From Margaritispora aquatica (taxonomy: Eukaryota > Ascomycota > Leotiomycetes > Helotiales > Discinellaceae): a DNA stretch of 64,000 nucleotides. Shown one piece after another: positions 23,800 to 35,630 of the stretch. The stretch is from contig VJWN01000008.1 in NCBI GenBank assembly GCA_007644065.1, positions 1,799,687 to 1,863,686 of the forward strand. The letters are read 5' to 3'. How positions within the stretch are numbered: position 1 is the stretch's first letter; each line of letters begins with the position of its first letter. Made by a program: the position numbers and the translations under genes. The notes under the pieces are model-generated. The model ran no database searches. It was not told the origin of the DNA and was given only the letters and a program-made list of their open reading frames with translations.

Positions 23800-23886
23800 A
23801 CGTGATAAATGACTGAATGAATGAATGAGAAACGAGCGAATAAGGATATTATGTAAAATGCACGCATGATCTTGATTTGAAATCCT

Positions 23887-24990
23887 CTAATCAGTTGTAT
23901 GCATAGCCCTAACTCTCAACTCAACCCACTCCTTACAACTGATCTCCTCATATTTTGCTGGCTTGTCCTCACTAACACAGCTCTCCAAAACCCCACACCT
24001 TTCGTTCAACCCAAAGCCAAAGAATAACGGCATCGACACCCTCTCCTTCCCACTCAGGTTTCTTGCTCGATGCACTGTACTGACATACAAATCATTCGTA
24101 ATCCTCTGCAAATAATCCCCAATATTGACCACGAACGTCCCCGGGATCGGAACGGCATTCAGCCACTCCCCGTCCTTGTTCAGGACTTGCAAACCCCCAT
24201 TCTCGTCTTGCCAGAGGATAGTGAAGAGTTGGAAGTCGGTGTGTGAGCCGATGCTGACTTGTTCCTCGGATGTTGTGGCTGCTGGAATGGTGGGATAGTA
24301 ATTGAGCGCTATGCCTGCGTCGGGATATTGAATCTTGTCGTTGAAATGCGTTTCTGGCAGTGAGAGGGCTAGTGCGAAGGATCGAGTGAGTTGTTTTGCG
24401 AGAGAAAGAGTGGCGCGCCAGTACTCGATCGTGTCGGCTTTGAAATTCGGCAAGTTGGATGTCTTTTCCCAGCAGAAATCATCGGTCGTCATGCAACTCA
24501 TGGCTTCAGGAGGAATATCCTCCAATTTTTCACACACTGCGGGGTCGTATTTTGGATTGTACCGGAATGAGAATGTCTCTCGCACGTCGATGGATTCGGC
24601 TGCGTTGATGCGCTGCGATTTGGGAGGCTTCCACCCATTGAGCGATGGAGTACGATTGGCATTAACAGCTTCTTTCACTTCTCGGGCTTGTCTGAAGAAC
24701 TCAATTGACGAGCTGTATGCTGCATCAATGGTTGAGTCTGAGATGCCGTGGTTTTGGATGTAGAAGAATCCATTGTTCGTTGAAGCTTTGTGTATGAGCT
24801 TTGCGACTGTCTGTCGATCATCTACTGAAGGACTAAAGATGCCAGACACATCTATGATTGGAATTTCATCCTCTCGTGCGTTGCGAACGGGAGCTCTCTT
24901 GATTTTGCGGTAGACTGGACCATTTGCTGAGCTAAGTTTGAGAGTGGTGTAGTCCTCTTGAATGGTCGTGGCTGTGGCTCCGTTGCTCAT
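23887..24990 (-). CDS. 2-oxoglutarate/Fe(II) oxygenase, isopenicillin-N-synthase type (B)
   Basis: Single exon, 367 aa. N-terminal DIOX_N signs are EIPIIDVSGIF and NGFFYIQNHGIS. The iron site is GSHTDFQLFTILW plus distal His in STVHRARN, and the 2-oxoglutarate Arg-x-Ser is ERVSMPLFF. All catalytic residues are present and the length is normal. It is intronless while its superfamily neighbour at 20291-21691 has three introns, so the two are not a recent tandem duplicate. It faces the permease tail-to-tail, only 87 bases apart. Confidence 0.9.
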   Translation of the reverse strand: MSNGATATTIQEDYTTLKLSSANGPVYRKIKRAPVRNAREDEIPIIDVSGIFSPSVDDRQTVAKLIHKASTNNGFFYIQNHGISDSTIDAAYSSSIEFFRQAREVKEAVNANRTPSLNGWKPPKSQRINAAESIDVRETFSFRYNPKYDPAVCEKLEDIPPEAMSCMTTDDFCWEKTSNLPNFKADTIEYWRATLSLAKQLTRSFALALSLPETHFNDKIQYPDAGIALNYYPTIPAATTSEEQVSIGSHTDFQLFTILWQDENGGLQVLNKDGEWLNAVPIPGTFVVNIGDYLQRITNDLYVSTVHRARNLSGKERVSMPLFFGFGLNERCGVLESCVSEDKPAKYEEISCKEWVELRVRAMHTTD

Positions 24991-26198
24991 GATGATTTTG
25001 TGATACTTGTGAGGAGAGTTGATTTCTTCCTATAAATGCAGAGTAACAGCCAGATAACGAAAACAAGCTTGAAGAAGGCTTATAACACGTTAAAATGAGC
25101 TGTCCAAGCAGAGGGTTCAGTCTACTGATAGACTGCGAATATAAAATTTAGACTTGATTTGGACTAGAGGGTATGTAATTTCACTCGGCTTGTGTGAAGA
25201 CAAGGACTCCAATCTGTACTGGCGAGAAACTCAATGAACAAAATTGCAAAGAATAGACAACGATGGCTGTGTAGCAGCTAGATACAGTTATAGGATTGAA
25301 GTGAAGGGTGGGGGTGAGATGTTTCGACATTGTCATGGATTAAGCGAGTTATGATGTGCTTTCACCTGTTACCCCTGATTATTTAATCAATCCACTGAGA
25401 ACGTAAATATGTTATAGAGCATATATCCAAGCAAGCAAGAATTGAATTTACATCGTGTGTTAATTAAAGTACTTCAACTTAACCGATTTGAGCTTCAAAG
25501 TCATGTGATAGCGGGGTAATATCGAGAGATGTTTACTTTTAGCAGCAAGCAACCGATATGAAATGATTTAACTTGGACAGACACATGAAGTAAGACGTGG
25601 GATGTCTCATAAATGATTTAAAAGAAAAACCATCGAATGACAAATCGCGATGATTCTGCCATTAGTATTTGCTTCAATTGGTCCCAAGCTGTTTGAAACC
25701 TGGTCTCGACCATCTTTCGGTTCTGGTGCAATGTTCAACGATGAGGAAGAACTCAAATCAACATCCATTCTGGTAGCAGAAGATGCCATAGCAAGATAAG
25801 CTCATGGATACCCGATATTACTCACAAGATCAAGTACACATTTTGATTCTTGCCAATTCAATTCTGTAGTCAACACTTACTTTGTCATCTGTGAACAAGA
25901 ACAGAGAAATCCGGGGAAACAAGCAAGCACCTTACTGCATGATAAGATATGGTACATCTCGCTTAAGTGCCGTGATCGCCCCTATTTCAAATACCACGCA
26001 TACACTATGTCGCACAGAGCTTAGTTTCTGGGGAGTGAGACCCACATGCTAAACTGCGATGTAAGGGAATGGCGGGGTTGCAAGGAGATATTTAAGAACA
26101 GGAGCTGTCCCTCTTCATTTTCTTGCATCATTCCATCATTTTCCCTCGCTCAACTCAATTAGCAAATCTTTGTAATTCATTCTTCAAAAGTTGCCAAA
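24991..26198. other. Intergenic, head-to-head promoter region
   Basis: It contains the promoters of oxygenase B (minus) and the peroxiredoxin (plus). The 60-codon frame 25789-25607 on the minus strand begins with a Ser-rich stretch but has no known motif and no continuing exon that I could find. The last 100 bases are CT-rich, like a 5' leader. Confidence 0.35.
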
Positions 26199-26767
26199 AT
26201 GGTCAAAGCAGGAGATTCCCTTCCAGATGTGATCCTATTCGAGGGAGCACCGGATGGAAAGCTTGATCTCGCAAAGGAGATTGGAGATGGAGATGCTATC
26301 ATCATTGGTGTGCCAGCTGCATTCAGTAAGTTCGTTCATCAGTTGTTTCTTGTGCTCAATTGACCATCTCTTCAGGTCCCGGCTGCACCGATACGCACAT
26401 TCCCGGTTACATTGCCCACGACAAGCTGAAGAGCGCGGGAAAGGTCTTCGTCATTTCTGTCAACGATGCATTTGTGTACGTTCTTACATCTCCGTGGCTA
26501 GAGGCAATAAACTGACTGGCAGATAGCATGAAGGCATGGGGCAAGGCACTCGATAAGGAGGGTAGCTCTGGCATTCGATTCCTCGCAGATCAGGATGGAA
26601 GCTTCACTCGTGCTCTTGATCTCGAGTTCCCTGCTGCACCAATGCTCGGCACAAATAGAAGCAAGCGATATGCACTGGTCATGAAAGATGGGAAGGTCAA
26701 GTCAATCAATGTCGAGGAGGACAATATCGGAATCAATGTTTCGACTGCTGAGAATATCTTGGGTTAA
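26199..26767 (+). CDS. Peroxiredoxin, Prx5/Ahp1-like, single cysteine
   Basis: Three exons (26199-26325, 26376-26475, 26527-26767) give 155 aa. The redoxin fold is clear: VKAGDSLPDVILFEG, then the active-site block VPAAFSPGCTDTHIPGY formed across the first intron, with peroxidatic Cys46. Cys46 is the only cysteine in the protein, so it would work as a 1-Cys enzyme needing an external thiol. A PTS1 tripeptide or signal peptide is absent (end ENILG), suggesting the cytosol. The family includes the fungal allergen Asp f 3. Function is removal of peroxides. Confidence 0.9.
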
Positions 26768-28178
26768 AAATAATGAACATGTGGGAAATGAATCTATAAT
26801 GAAGCTCCATGTCTTATGCATGTCAGCGAGGTCAATGGCAGATCCATGGCCATGATTTCTTCATTCTCAATCGACTTGCCATTTCGCAATGCTAGGACAT
26901 TTGGCTGTGATTCAAGCTAGATAGCCTCCCTACTTCTACCGCCACACAGCTTTACACATATACGATGCTCGGTCCTGACCGTGACATGTACAATTCGTAA
27001 TCTCTTCTTGACTAGGCGAAGCTTATTTCTGAAACAAACCTTTACGCACTGTGAGTTTACTACCAACTTACAGCTTTTCATCGTCTCCGCGACTACGTGT
27101 TTTCAGATTACTAAACTTTAGGCGAAGCTCCTTTTTATAATGAACATTCAAGTTCATATAGGTATTGTTGACTCAAAACCTTGAAGTTATTTCTTCCCTC
27201 CCCCCTGCTGCTCATGCTGATTATACATTCAATATAACTTATCTTTAGGAACCACGACAGAGGTGAGTGATATGCGAATGTACCTCGCTCAAACTCTCAG
27301 GCACAGGCAGGGAAAATTGCGGCGGGAAGTGCTATACTTGCCCTTAGTGTCGCCATGACTAATTTCACATCCTCAAGCTGTCCCGCAGCTCTGTCTCAAG
27401 CGAGCGTAAAAATATGTTCGGGTATACAGTACAAGCCCAAATTCAACATGGATATGTCGATCAGGTTAACAGCGGTAATTTCCTGTAACACACCTTTGAC
27501 TGAAAAAGGTCGCTGCGTCATTATCTCTGTGGAGCTGAACGCCGTGGGTGCTGCTCACAAGAGATGGCTGACGAAGAGTGAAGGCATGGTAGACATTATT
27601 TTCGAACAAAATGATGGCAATGCCACAAATGCTAAAAGTGTCATCACGACAGACTTTGAGCCATTATCTCAGACGAGCAATATGCTGCTTGAGGCTGGCC
27701 ATCACTTGAGTTGAATCGAAAAGAGTAGATTCTTCTCTTGCGTTTGTTGTCGTCCGAACTCGCACCTTTCTTATGGATCTTTAGCCGTTCAAGCCGAACC
27801 GAAATAGCCGTCCAAACCGAGATCGTCGGTGCATGGATGACTGGATGGCTGGATGGGATGAACATGGCGTCGCGCCTCCCCGCCCCTCTTGACCCCTGAA
27901 GTTATGTCGTAAGAAAAACGGGACTCCTTGCTTTATCTCTAGGATTGGAGACTCTTGATTCGCTACAATCACGACAACCTCCTTTCAGGTCTTTTTCCAA
28001 TGGGGCAGGATGATGAAATCAAACTTAAGCACGGATCGTGGAGTGGACGAAGTGTGAGTTGCGGGAGAAGCGTGGGAGAAGAAGTTTGTTGTTCTTTGGG
28101 AAGGTGAAAATGGGCGAACGTGCCGTGGGTGCTGAATAAAAGAGGGGATTGGAGTGAGAGAGAAAGCAAGAAAGAAAA

Positions 28179-28226
<48 letters not shown>

Positions 28227-28657
28227 GGAAATACTAAGAGATACTAGTACTAACGATGGATGACATGGATTAATGTGGATTACAAAGTGGATTAAAAGAA
28301 CGGCTCAGCTCCTGTCAGATGTCAACGGCTGAAAGGCTTAAAGCCAACTTTCCCCCATTAGTTCTGAGATCTTGGTTCTTGATGCTTATTGCTTGATCTG
28401 GTTCCCAGTCCCTTGTGAATTTGGCAACGGCTTATCTCATCTCAAGTGGTCCAGTCTCAACTCGCTCAATTCACCCAATTCACCTCGTTTCATCGCATCT
28501 TAGACTCATCCACCTTTTTGTGACACAAGCTTGAGCAAGGTGCGACTTGAGTGAGAGCACAACAAGAACTGGGGACTTTGAGACATCTATATCGTCCACA
28601 TCAGACGACGGAGATACTCCAACAATACAATATACCCCCATTGTTTCAACCTCCGAG
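26768..28657. other. Long intergenic region with (AG)n microsatellite
   Basis: About 1.9 kb without a recognised gene. An open frame 27355-27714 has no known motif and is not called. The 3' part, upstream of the amino-acid permease, contains the microsatellite listed separately. The frame of the permease is open upstream of its first ATG from about 28547, so an extra 5' exon is possible. Confidence 0.35.
28185..28225. repeat. (AG)n microsatellite, about 20 units
   Basis: An uninterrupted AG run, preceded by an imperfect purine tract from about 28157. It lies about 430 bases upstream of the permease start and could form a promoter purine tract or be neutral. Confidence 0.95.
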
Positions 28658-30954
28658 ATGACAGGCCGTCGGTACTCAACGACCGACGAGGAGAAGTCCA
28701 TAAGTCAATCCAACCACACCCCTCCAGACTGGGCTATTACAGCAACCAGACCTAAAGAACCATGGACCACTCGCTTCATCGACAGCTTCAAGCGGGATCT
28801 TAATGCCCACGTCACGAAGCCTTCGCAGCGAAGCGAGACCGAGCGGGCAACGTCGGGCTTCGACCATGCAACAGCTGCTCAACGCACTGCAAACTCAGGA
28901 TTGGCGCATAAGCTCAAGGGGAGACATATGCAGATGATTGCCATAGGAGGTAGTATTGGCACGGGACTGTTCGTTACATCTGGAGCGGCGCTGTCAACTG
29001 GTGGACCAGCGTCGCTGATTATTGCGTATGGCATCATTGGTATCTTGATGTTTTGCACTGTTCAGGCGTTGGGGGAAATGGCTGTGTTGTTTCCGGTTGC
29101 GGGGAGCTTTTCGGCGTATTCGACGAGGTTTTTGGATCCGGCTTGGGGGTTTGCTATGGGTTGGAAGTATGTATTTCTCATTTTTTTTTTTACCTGCGTG
29201 TTATTGCTTGATATGCGAGCGTACGTTTCGCACGTGTAGGTGCTTTGCTAACACATGACAGTTACGCGATTCAATGGCTTGTGGTCTTACCGCTTGAGAT
29301 AGTCGCCGCGTCTATCACTCTCACGTATTGGCCTGGCGCCGAGGATACCAACTCTGCGGCGTGGGTCACGATCTTCTTGGTTGTGATTGTAGCCATCAAC
29401 TTCTTTGGAGTGCGTGGTTATGGTGAAGCAGAGTAAGTAATCGTTCAATACGCCTGGAAGCTGGAGCACTTCTTGATTGAGATTTGTCCATGCCTGTTCT
29501 CCAAAGGCTTGATGTCCCGAGCTAGCTCTCAAGAACATGCTGTCTTCATAGACTTGCCCTATACTCGGCTAACACTTTCTCAGATTTATCTTTGCCATAG
29601 TAAAAGTGACAGCAGTAGTCGGCTTCATCATTCTTGGAATTATCCTCAATTGCGGTGGTGGTCCGGATAGCGGGTATGTCTCAATACCTTTCCTTTCATC
29701 CTCGCGCTGATTTTTCCACTGTCGTATGAAACAAATACTCACTTCCATATCCATCTCTTGCCACAACCAACATACTAACAGCCCACCAGATACATCGGCG
29801 GCCGCTACTGGTACCCAAACAGCGTCGAATCCACCTACGGAGGCTACGTTGAAGGCCAACCCGCTGGCTCAATTGCTTCAGGATCTTTCCACGCCGGCTT
29901 CAAAGGTCTCTGCTCCGTCTTCGTGACTGCCGCCTTCTCATTCGCAGGTACCGAACTTGTCGGTCTTGCAGCAGCTGAAGCAGATAATCCACGCAAAACA
30001 TTGCCAACGGCTATCAAGCAGGTATTCTGGCGTATTTGTCTGTTTTACATGGTCTCGCTTACCTTAGTGTCGCTATTGGTGCCGTATGGAGATGCGAGAT
30101 TGTTGGGGACATCGAGTACAGACGCTGTAAGCTCCTCTAATATCTCATACTACTCTCCACTCACTGCGCCGCACAACGTCTTCCTCTAAACAAGAGCTAA
30201 CACCACACAGAAAGCCTCCCCCTTCGTAATCGCAATCAACAACGCCGGGATCACGGGCCTCCCCTCAGTAATGAATGTCGTGATTCTTATTTCCGTGCTC
30301 TCCGTCGGCAACTCCTCCATCTACGGCTCCTCCCGTACCCTCGCCGCCCTCGCAGAACAAGGCCAAGCGCCCCGTTTCTTAGCTTACATCGACCGCCAAG
30401 GACGCCCATTGACAGCTATAATCTGCGCCTCTGGCCTCGGCCTCCTCTGCTACGTCGTGGCAGGTGGCCAGGAAACCGCCAACACGGCACTCAACTGGCT
30501 GTACTCTCTCTCCGGACTGAGCTCGATATTCACATGGATGTCCATCTGTCTCGCACACATCCGATTTCGATCCGCCTGGAAAAAGCAGGGCCACTCACTC
30601 GATGAGCTCGCATTCCGGTCACAAGTCGGGGTTATCGGATCCTGGGTCGGGTTTTTGCTGAACTGCCTGGTGCTGATCGCACAGTTCTGGACCGCGGCAT
30701 GGCCGATCGGGTATGGAACTATGACTGGCTCAGATATCGCGCAGAATTTCTTCCTGGCGTACTTGGCTGCGCCTGTGGTGATTTTGTTCTATATACCGTA
30801 TAAGATTTATTATAAGACACCGTTCATGCGCTGTAAGGATATGGATTTAGTGACAGGGCGGAGGGAGATTGATACGCCGGCGTTGATAGAAGCGGAGAGG
30901 ATGGAGAGGATGAGCTTGCCGAAGTGGAAGAGGATTTATAAGATCTTTTGCTGA
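28658..30954 (+). CDS. Amino-acid permease (fungal YAT/APC family, Gap1-like)
   Basis: Five exons (28658-29166, 29262-29432, 29584-29673, 29790-30126, 30211-30954) give 616 aa. The N-terminal cytoplasmic tail leads to the family motif [17 protein letters not shown], followed by about 12 membrane segments with [40 protein letters not shown] and [20 protein letters not shown]. The C-terminal tail is short and basic. Such permeases import amino acids with protons at the plasma membrane. Specificity cannot be assigned by eye. I used the first ATG in frame; the open frame extends 111 bases further upstream without an ATG. Confidence 0.9.
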
Positions 30955-31277
30955 GTTGAAGAAAAAGCTCAAGATGCGATGGAAAAAAGAGACTCGGCCT
31001 GGGAGAGGGGAAGAAGAGATCAACAAGTGAGCTGTACTTGATTATACATTTAGAGAGATATCCTTGGGGTGACGGGCATTTTGGTTGGGAAAAGAAACTA
31101 CCTAGAGTTATGTATAATGAACTAATGGGTCAAACTCAATCATACTCGTATGTAATTGGCAGCAACCTATTGGATGTCATCCGAAGTCTACAAGCAAAAA
31201 TTTAAATAACCCAATTGAATACCTTAGCCGTGCGTTTCTGGAAACCACCTTTCAATCTAATGAGTACATCATAGCAA
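30955..31277. other. Convergent intergenic region
   Basis: 3' flanks of the permease and of the chitinase tail. Nothing else seen. Confidence 0.4.
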
Positions 31278-31528
31278 TCATGTACAGGTTCCAAAGGCAT
31301 TTTGACATCCATTTCCACAATAATCTAATGTTATACCACAATATCCATGACTGGAGCAACAGTTACCGAAGTCACTATTCAAACACGTCTTGCCAGGACC
31401 ACAGATACCATCTACACTGACAACAGAATTAGGATCTCTACAAACCCCATATGCAGACTGGCAACCCTCCGGATCGGAGCAGTAATCTGGTCCGGATCCA
31501 CAATAGCCATGGGATGAGCAGTAAGGTT
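31278..31528 (-). pseudogene. Two chitin-binding (CBM18) modules out of frame behind the chitinase
   Basis: Downstream of the chitinase stop, the next frame reads two hevein-like modules (YCSSHGYCGSGPDYC and CCSSHGYCGITLDYC) and ends at a stop near 31278. In killer-toxin-type chitinases such modules follow the GH18 domain in the same frame. Here a shift of one or two bases near 31530-31540 puts a TAA first. No plausible intron bridges the shift. It is therefore a detached, vestigial tail, unless the shift is a sequencing error. Confidence 0.6.
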
Positions 31529-33552
31529 TTAGCCGAAGCACTTTTTAACACCGGACGCTGTTGGTCCACAAACATCAGGTTGTGCTGAAGGCTCAGAGCC
31601 GCTGCAAATGTCAGCAAGTTAAAATGTGTCTGTCAGGATCTTCTACCTTCCAACACCAGAATTGAAGTCAATACTCCACAGCATTGTGCCTCCGATACAG
31701 TGAGAGTCAGCCCATGCTGTCTTGAGCGCGAAGGTTTCGTCGTCATCATACCCCATCCAATTATCATCCCAAACGATTTGTTTGATCATTTGATCTGGGA
31801 GGAACTTTGGTATTAACTGCTTTTGCGTGATCAGGTCTTGAATTTCTTGTAACGATAGAACTCCTTCACTTCCTGTGCATCTTCCCGGTTCGCTTGGACC
31901 TGAGTATGGGCATCCAATATCAGTGCAACCATTATTGGAGAGTGTGTATCCACGCCCATAGGAGGCGAGGCCAAGATTAACTTTGCAAGGTTGAATTCCA
32001 GCAAACCATAGAGGGGCAATGTCTTTGATGATATCGACGATGGATGTCTGGGGTCGTAAGATGGCGCTGTTATATGAAGCTTCCCATGGACCTGGCGACG
32101 TTTAGCTGCGTCAGACAGAAATGAATAAGCGCAGAAGTATCGAGATACTTGCCATGGAGGTCGTATGCCATAACGTTGAAAAAGTCAACATACTTTTGGA
32201 TCGAGGCAGCGTTGTAGCCCATAAGATTGGCGAAGTCAATGGGGCTGATGTGATTAGTAGTGACTCTGAGAACTTGGGAAGAATAAACAAATACATGGAG
32301 AGGCTAATACCAAAATTCGTGCTCAGGACTACACGCATTTCGCGAACAAGGGCCACAAAGTTATCGAAGTCAGCGGGCTGTCCGCCTCTGCCAGCAACTG
32401 CAGGATACTCCCAGTCCAAATCAACGCCTTGAAATTCCCATTTGGTCATGAAATCCAGAAGTGAAGCAATGAAAATCGCTCGTCTTGATGGGTTGGAACA
32501 CATGTCTGACCACGCAGTGACGGTTGAACTACCTGGATCAGTAAAACCCCCACCACCGATAGCAATCCAGGTTTGAAGGCTCGCTGACTTGAGTGCTGTG
32601 AACTGAGGATAGAGTCCAATGTCATTTGAATCTACTGGCACAATTTGAAAGGTATGTGGATCGAATGCTGCGAAAGAGAAAAAGAGATGAGTGAGGCCAG
32701 TGGTATTGATATGAGAAGGATCGATGCGATTGCATCCTCGATATCGAATATTGCTAAGAACTTTAGAAACTGACACAGATTGGTGAAGGTTCTCTTACCC
32801 AGATTGCCAGTATGCAGCTCGGCGGCCTTTGGTGGCGGTCTTCTCCCGGATACTGCAGGTTGGAGCACTAATGACAGCACAGCTACCATAGCCTGATTGA
32901 CATGGCATTTTAGTTGGCGATTCATCTGTACAGTAAAGTCCAGTAGTCTTTCATACTTTAGCTGTGAGCAAAGTACAAGAAAGAGAATCTTACCCCGCAG
33001 TAACCGAGAGCAGAGCAGCACAAATTATATGGACATTTCTGTGCTCCATTAAGCGAATTGATACCACACATAGCGTGAGCATCACAGTTTGAGATGCAAA
33101 CCGTTGTTGCTGTGCTTTGGCATGTAGAAGCTGTGAAGCCGCACTTTCCTTCCTGTCTGGAATCAGGTCATGCGAAATGTGACGTCCAAAACACTTACAG
33201 AATTGCAACAACTTCCATCGATACAGGATTGGTTGGGTCCACATTCAACTAGGGCGTTTTCCAAGTTGAGAGTTATGATTCTCGATATAGGAGCATTTTT
33301 CTGATACTCGGCAAGAGATTGATTCTCTGTCTCCATGGTATTTGCTCCCAGTTGAGCCAGCATATGAGCAATTCCAATGTCTAGAATTGGCAGAGGAGGA
33401 TTGGCGGCAATGTTCTGTTGCTGGATGGCTCCAGGGTGAGGTTTTGGCGTTTTGACTGCGACATAGTCAACTAACAGTGTGTCGCCCAAGTCGTGAATAG
33501 CGAAGAAGGTGAGTAGAGCAGCATTTTGGAGGCGAGAAAATGAAAATAGCAT
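31529..33552 (-). CDS. GH18 chitinase with N-terminal CBM18 modules (killer-toxin alpha/beta-subunit-like)
   Basis: Seven exons (33552-33199, 33152-32994, 32947-32799, 32753-32295, 32244-32153, 32091-31647, 31601-31529) give 576 aa. After a hydrophobic leader there are Cys-rich chitin-binding parts (CGPNQSCIDGSCCNS, CPYNLCCSALGYCG, CQSGYGSC), then the catalytic barrel starting RAAYWQSGNIRYRGCNRI. The GH18 active site is intact as FQGVDLDWEYP, with the acid Glu, and the product-side motif VDFFNVMAYDLHG and WDDNWMGYDDDETF are present. It is likely secreted and cleaves chitin, acting in antagonism or wall turnover. The fifth intron uses a GC donor (GCAAGT). The frame stops at TAA just before two more CBM18 modules. 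Confidence 0.82.
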
Positions 33553-34158
33553 TTTGCTGTAGCACCCAAGAAGTTTAGTATTAGTTGTATGAGAGAAATC
33601 AATACAGGAAGACAACAGGAAACGAAGTTTTCTTTTCATACAAAGAGAAGGAAAAATGCAGTGCTGGAAAACATTTTTTGAAGTAGTTATAGAAGGTCCG
33701 CAAAACAAAGTCAACAGGAAAGGAAGGAGGAAGCTTGCAGGAAAAATCAAGGTAGATACTTCTATCCCAGAAATAAACACAAATCCTGTCCTAATACACA
33801 ACTGTATCAATAGTGATCTGTACTTCCTAATATCTCGTGGTTAGGCTACAAATTCTAATGGGGTGTAGCGGTACTAGCCATCTGTAGCTTGTGATCTCAT
33901 CGGGCTTCAGATGGTTGGAGAACGGCTGAATAATGCTAGAACATCATTGAGCAGGTGGGAGTACTCTAGAATGGAACGTTCTCATGTTAAGTGGGCTCGA
34001 GTTTTACTATTATGTTCACAACGGAGCTGCATACGTTAGGAAATCAAATGGTACAATCTGTTATATTTGCCAAAGTACCTTGCATAAGATCTCACGAGTA
34101 TAGCTCGAAGGTCTGAGCTAGAGAGCGGAACAACTTCAATCCTAAGTATCCCTTTTCA
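33553..34158. other. Intergenic, chitinase promoter side
   Basis: The chitinase frame stays open upstream to 33810, with an earlier in-frame ATG, but that part lacks any family feature. I prefer the ATG at 33552. No other gene seen. Confidence 0.35.
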
Positions 34159-35630
34159 TCAAGAGCCAATTTCAGGGAGGTTCGAGTAACTGTCTATATC
34201 GCTATGATATATTAAAATATCATGGAGTGTCTTCCTCTCTTTTGCGCGTGACTCCTCCACGGCAGATAGGACATGGTCGAATTGCTGTTCATAAATTCTT
34301 ATAATTTCATCAATCGTCTCCACAACATCACCTTTAATCAATATACTCTTTTTCGTTTTGCCGAGCCACGTGTGATTGAGCCTTTGTTTCTCACGAAGGC
34401 TTTGCATCGTGTCAGAAATTCTTTCGGATGTTTTAACAGCAGCTTTAATTGCTTGGTGGTATTGTACAAGTTGTATAGCAGTAAATCCAATATTTCCTGG
34501 TGGTTGCAAATCTTGGGGCAAAGAGGCAATCTTATTTATCCAAAAATCAATATCTCCCAGTTGCTCATATTTGTGCTCTGTTGGCTGTGATCCATCGAGA
34601 TGAGCGAATCCAACAAAATCATCTAAGATACCGATGAACATGTCTGGGGCAAGTGTGTAATCTGATACTGGGTATGCCAAGGCAGTGTGGTAAACATATC
34701 CAAGATTTGCTTTGATTTTTTGCTCGCAGTCTTCTGTCTTCTTAAGATTGATTTTAGGATCAGAGCACTTCTGCTTAATCTCTGTCAAATGGTAAATAGA
34801 AATGTCCACTCGTCTGCCAACGGCCGAGCGAACAGCCCCAGCCCTATCGCATACGAGTGAAAGAGTTATGTCATTTATGCTTCGATTCATTTGATGTTTT
34901 AACGACATCTGAAAAAATTCTTCTCTAATATTTGACATTTTCATCTCAAATAAAGCGGAGAGTATAGGAAAACAGATGTATGTACTTACGATCTTGCGGA
35001 GTCTTTAAGATGGGTCTTGTACAGATGGTGCGACCATTGCTTCAAAACACTAAATCCCTGGTCTGCTATGAATAGAATGTAGCCGATATGTTGTAAATCT
35101 GCTGCTAAAGTGACCATATTTGCCAAATCACCTCCGAAATCGAGACCCATCTCTTTCAGTGGCAGTGATGACGTGACTGTAAATTTTGATGGCTCCGGAA
35201 TTTCAGGAATTTCTAAGGCCAGGAAATCTTTTGCAACTAAACCAAAGCACGAATTAGAGAGGTTATCTGATTCCAGAAAAAGCAGGGTGAACTTACGAGC
35301 GTTAATTTCAGCTTTTCGTTGCTCAGTCATGACATACATCTCCCGGTGAATCTGGTAGATTTCAAGGCTTGGAAACCAGCCAGGACGACAACTAACTGGA
35401 GTTTTCTCATGCCCTGTAGCTTCCATATAATCAAAAGCCATAATGCATATAGCTAAAACAGAAAAGATAGAGACGAATGCGAATAAGCTTGTGAAGGAGA
35501 AACTGAATACTTTTCCAACTTCAGGAGTCTTGGGTTCAAGTGGAGTTGGTGCTGGCTTGCGGTGGTAGCGTTGCCTTCTAAATGGATCTGGAGGATTGAA
35601 AGGGTTCAGCTGCTCATATCTAGAAACCAT
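34159..35630 (-). CDS. Unknown protein with one membrane segment and coiled-coil tail
   Basis: Not recognised. Exon 1 (35630-35297) and exon 2 (from 35236) join cleanly. They encode a Pro/Arg-rich cytosolic start, one membrane segment (SFTSLFAFVSIFSVLAICIM) and a domain with CRPGWFPSLEIYQIHREM. A last exon, 34944-34159, is long, charged and helical (NHTWLGKTKK, ETIDEIIRIYEQQFDHVL, EESRAKERKTLHDIL). The join between exon 2 and the last exon is unclear: the good GTAAGT donor at 34989 leads to an immediate stop, whereas a GC donor at 34997 keeps the frame and gives 452 aa. Two separate genes remain possible. The layout, a short tail, one TM and a coiled coil, resembles orphan fungal membrane proteins. 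Confidence 0.5.

Noticed and set aside
25607..25789. 60-codon minus-strand ORF starting with a Ser-rich stretch
   Set aside because: Too short, no continuing exon and no motif, although it looks like a plausible N terminus.
27355..27714. 119-codon ORF upstream of the amino-acid permease
   Set aside because: No recognisable motif, no joining exon and ordinary intergenic composition.
33553..33810. Longer N terminus for the chitinase
   Set aside because: The added 86 residues show no signal peptide or domain, and the downstream ATG is followed by a hydrophobic leader.
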